From contig JAQFVV010012667.1 in assembly GCA_028023455.1 (NCBI GenBank), positions 1,226,501 to 1,290,500 on the forward strand: a DNA stretch of 64,000 nt. The letters are read 5' to 3'. Both the position numbers and the translations under genes were made by a program. Each line of letters begins with the position of its first letter. Position 1 is the stretch's first letter. This document shows positions 61,930 to 64,000 of this stretch, piece by piece. Under the pieces are notes generated by a model. The model did no database searches. It was not told the DNA's origin and worked only from the letters and a program-made list of their open reading frames with translations. Source of the stretch: Epiperipatus broadwayi (Eukaryota > Onychophora > Udeonychophora > Euonychophora > Peripatidae).

Positions 61930-62573
61930 CGGATTGAACACTCATCACCACTAATCAATGTGTAAATATGTGGATAACTAATGTATAAACATAGCCAAAG
62001 GGTAAAACATAAATATGGCCAATGTATAAACATGTGTATAAAACCCTACCATTGGTTAGCACAGGCCAATAGGCAATGATATTCCTCTGAATCTGATTTC
62101 TGCCAGTAAAATAGGGGATCTGGCAATAAATAGTCAGCTTTTTTTGGAGCCAAGGGAAAAAAGGGGGAAATGTCTGTCTAACTTGAACATGCTCTCAATT
62201 GAAATCACTTTCGACTGTGATGATGTTGCTACCATAGTCATTACCAATACATTTATGCAGTGAGCCAAGTCCATGATAGGACTGCATGCTGCTAAGACTA
62301 CAGCTGAGGCAAGCTGTCCAGTAAAGCTGAAAGAGTTTTGACTAGAACTCATGAGGCAAGTAATATATATATCTGGAAGTGAGTTCAGTCTTTCCGGCAT
62401 GACCAGCTCATTATTGACTAAGTTATATGAAAATTTGTATTTATTAATGGTATAACATGTATGTATATTTGTTCTAATAAATTATACATATTAAGTTTGT
62501 GAGTATTTATATTTGTTGATAATACTGTTGGTTTGGGTCTGAAACCTGCAATTCAGCCAAGCACAACACATAC
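61930..62573 (+). mobile_element. possible solo LTR
   Basis: The segment is of higher complexity than its surroundings. It contains GTATAAAACCC near 62036, CCATTGG and GGCCAATAGG just downstream, an AATAAA at about 62476-62481, and an end ...CACATACA followed by GTGGCATACTAACCCC. The TGG directly after the putative end could be the start of a tRNA primer-binding site. A purine-rich AAAAAAGGGGGAAGAGGGAA follows at about 62594. No gag or pol is seen. The TATA to AATAAA distance is long and no second LTR or target duplication was found, so this stays a weak hypothesis. Confidence 0.25.
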
Positions 62574-62669
62574 AGTGGCATACTAACCCCCTAAAAAAGG
62601 GGGAAGAGGGAAAGGTTCTTGAACAAATGATCAGTGATTTCCCAATTCGAATAAATAATATATCTTTGT

Positions 62670-64000
62670 GTCTGTTACGTTTACACTGTCTCTCTATAGG
62701 ATTTTCAGATCCTGATAAATCATATTTTTATTTTCAACAGATGATTTCTTAATCATTTTCCAAATCCTGCTTCCAGCATACAAATGTTCCTATGCTACCA
62801 AATTTCTGTTGATCTGGGAACTTGGACAGTATTTATTTAGTTGCATTATTTTATGGTGTTCTGTGCTAACATATAAGTTTTGATTGAAATGTCAATGGGT
62901 GTCATTCATCGAAAGTCAAAGCTATATATTTTTTCGTAGTTGGTATATTTTTATATATAAAATTTACTCAATCTTTTTATTAATAAGTTTCTAAAATACT
63001 TTTATATCTAAGATTAATAATCTAATAACAATAATAATGAGGGAAATTATATCTCATAATATGGTTAATATAATAATTTCTTATACAGAACGGTGGTAGC
63101 TTTTGCTGAATTCTTTTAGATCATTCAATTTTATATTCAAGTTATTCTTTTTCGGAAAAATATAAAACATTTTTTTTAAATAATGGAAATTTAGATGTTA
63201 AATAGGTCCAGCCTACCTGTTGAGTTTAGGTTGATAACAAAATGCAAGTATCAAGAGAAAAGGTAGACTAAATGTTTATTCTAGTAGATAGTTGCAACAT
63301 AATAGGGTTTGTATTAAGAGATGCACTAATAAAAATTCTTAAAAATTACAAGTAACGTTTAATAAAAGCTTAGAAGAAATGATAAATGTCATTTGACAGT
63401 TTATAGTTTTAAAAATATTATACACCAAAATTTAAAAAAATAGGCATGTTTTTATTTTTATCAAAATATTTGTGATATTATTTAGATATACGCACACACA
63501 TATATGTATTTTTGAAAGCGCTATGACTATATTCTTTCAGCGACTCTTCCTCTATAGATTTCAGCTAGCGTTATGTATTGTTTCTGTTTATATATGTGTG
63601 AGTTTGTACATATGTGTGTTTTTGGGTGTGTGATTATGTTTATAAATGTTTAAGAATTTATTTTAAAACTTTCATAATAAACATTTATTTTTAATTATAT
63701 AGTAAGTTTACTATGTTTTTATTTTTATTTTTAATTATTTTTACCTATTTCATAGAATTTTACTGGTGTTGGTTGTGTGATTTATTATTATTTAATTATA
63801 TCTTCAAAGATTTGATTCATGTCTAAAAATCATTAAATAAATTAAAAGAAAAAAAATCTTAAAAAAAAGTTTTCTGATTATATTTTTTTAATTTAATTAT
63901 AAGAGAAAGCAAAGATTAAAATTTAAAAAGGAAACTTCTATATGCTTTATATTCATAATTTTCTATTTATTAAAAAAAAAAAACTTAGTAAATTGAAACA
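62670..64000. other. A+T-rich noncoding DNA
   Basis: No gene recognised. A small CpG-containing patch with GT-rich sequence near 63480-63640 (CACACACATATATG, GAAAGCGCTATG, TATATGTGTGAG) is the only departure from background. Confidence 0.45.

Noticed and set aside
62134-62400. 88-residue minus-strand frame
   Set aside because: No known domain; it runs antisense to the possible LTR, and its composition alone is not evidence.
1-64000. CRISPR arrays, bacterial operons, ribosomal RNA genes
   Set aside because: No regularly spaced direct repeats with unique spacers, no ribosome-binding-site-led gene clusters and no rRNA-like G+C-rich conserved blocks were seen.

Overview
This is a very A+T-rich, gene-poor stretch of an animal nuclear genome. 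It carries decayed Penelope-like retroelements, RTE-type and zinc-finger-type non-LTR retrotransposons, a Merlin-type DNA transposon, tRNA-derived short retroposons and many (TA)n tracts. There are no bacterial-style operons, and nearly every long open frame is antisense noise or transposon debris. The TTAGGG-type hexamer array fits most metazoans. A non-vertebrate animal is likely, but I cannot name a phylum. One run of 29 N marks an assembly gap at 33883-33911.

Host genes. The only convincing host coding signal is a 77-base exon at 29429-29505 (+). It has a perfect splice context and resembles the N-terminal part of a protein tyrosine phosphatase domain. If it is real, most of the window would be intron or flanking DNA of that gene. 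A locally CpG-richer patch at 45660-46735 has CCAAT and TATA motifs on the minus strand and could be a promoter or first exon, but this is weak.

Layout. 1-6.5 kb: noncoding DNA, a hairpin-ended element (2650-3190), a retroposed tRNA-like unit with target-site duplication (3961-4064) and the first copy of an inverted-repeat family. 6.5-14.2 kb: a truncated RTE tail, then quiet DNA. 14.3-15.4 kb: an element with ~55-bp terminal inverted repeats holding nine telomere-like hexamers. 17.5-18.2 kb: second copy of the inverted-repeat family. 19.8-23.3 kb: a possible Penelope fragment, then two halves of an RTE element facing each other. 25.06-25.84 kb: a large foldback. 26.3-27.8 kb: a Penelope-like element with reverse transcriptase and GIY-YIG remnants, followed by a tRNA-derived SINE. 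33.1-34.4 kb: two Penelope 3' ends in head-to-head inverted orientation. 39.0-39.6 kb: a related Penelope 3' end. 42.1-43.4 kb: the largest copy of the inverted-repeat family, ending near a 78-bp (AT)n tract. 48.5-50.5 kb: two SINE copies and a second foldback sharing its core with the one at 25 kb. 51.3 kb: a polyadenylation-like 3' end on the minus strand. 53.8-58.4 kb: two LINE remnants, one nearly full length. 60.2-61.1 kb: a Merlin transposase relic. 61.9-62.6 kb: a possible solo LTR.

No element looks intact: every reverse transcriptase or transposase has stops and frameshifts. The most informative structures are the inverted Penelope pair, the facing RTE halves, the two related foldbacks and the TIR element with telomere-like repeats. 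I found no clearly new coding system; the candidates for undescribed biology are the non-coding foldback and inverted-repeat families.
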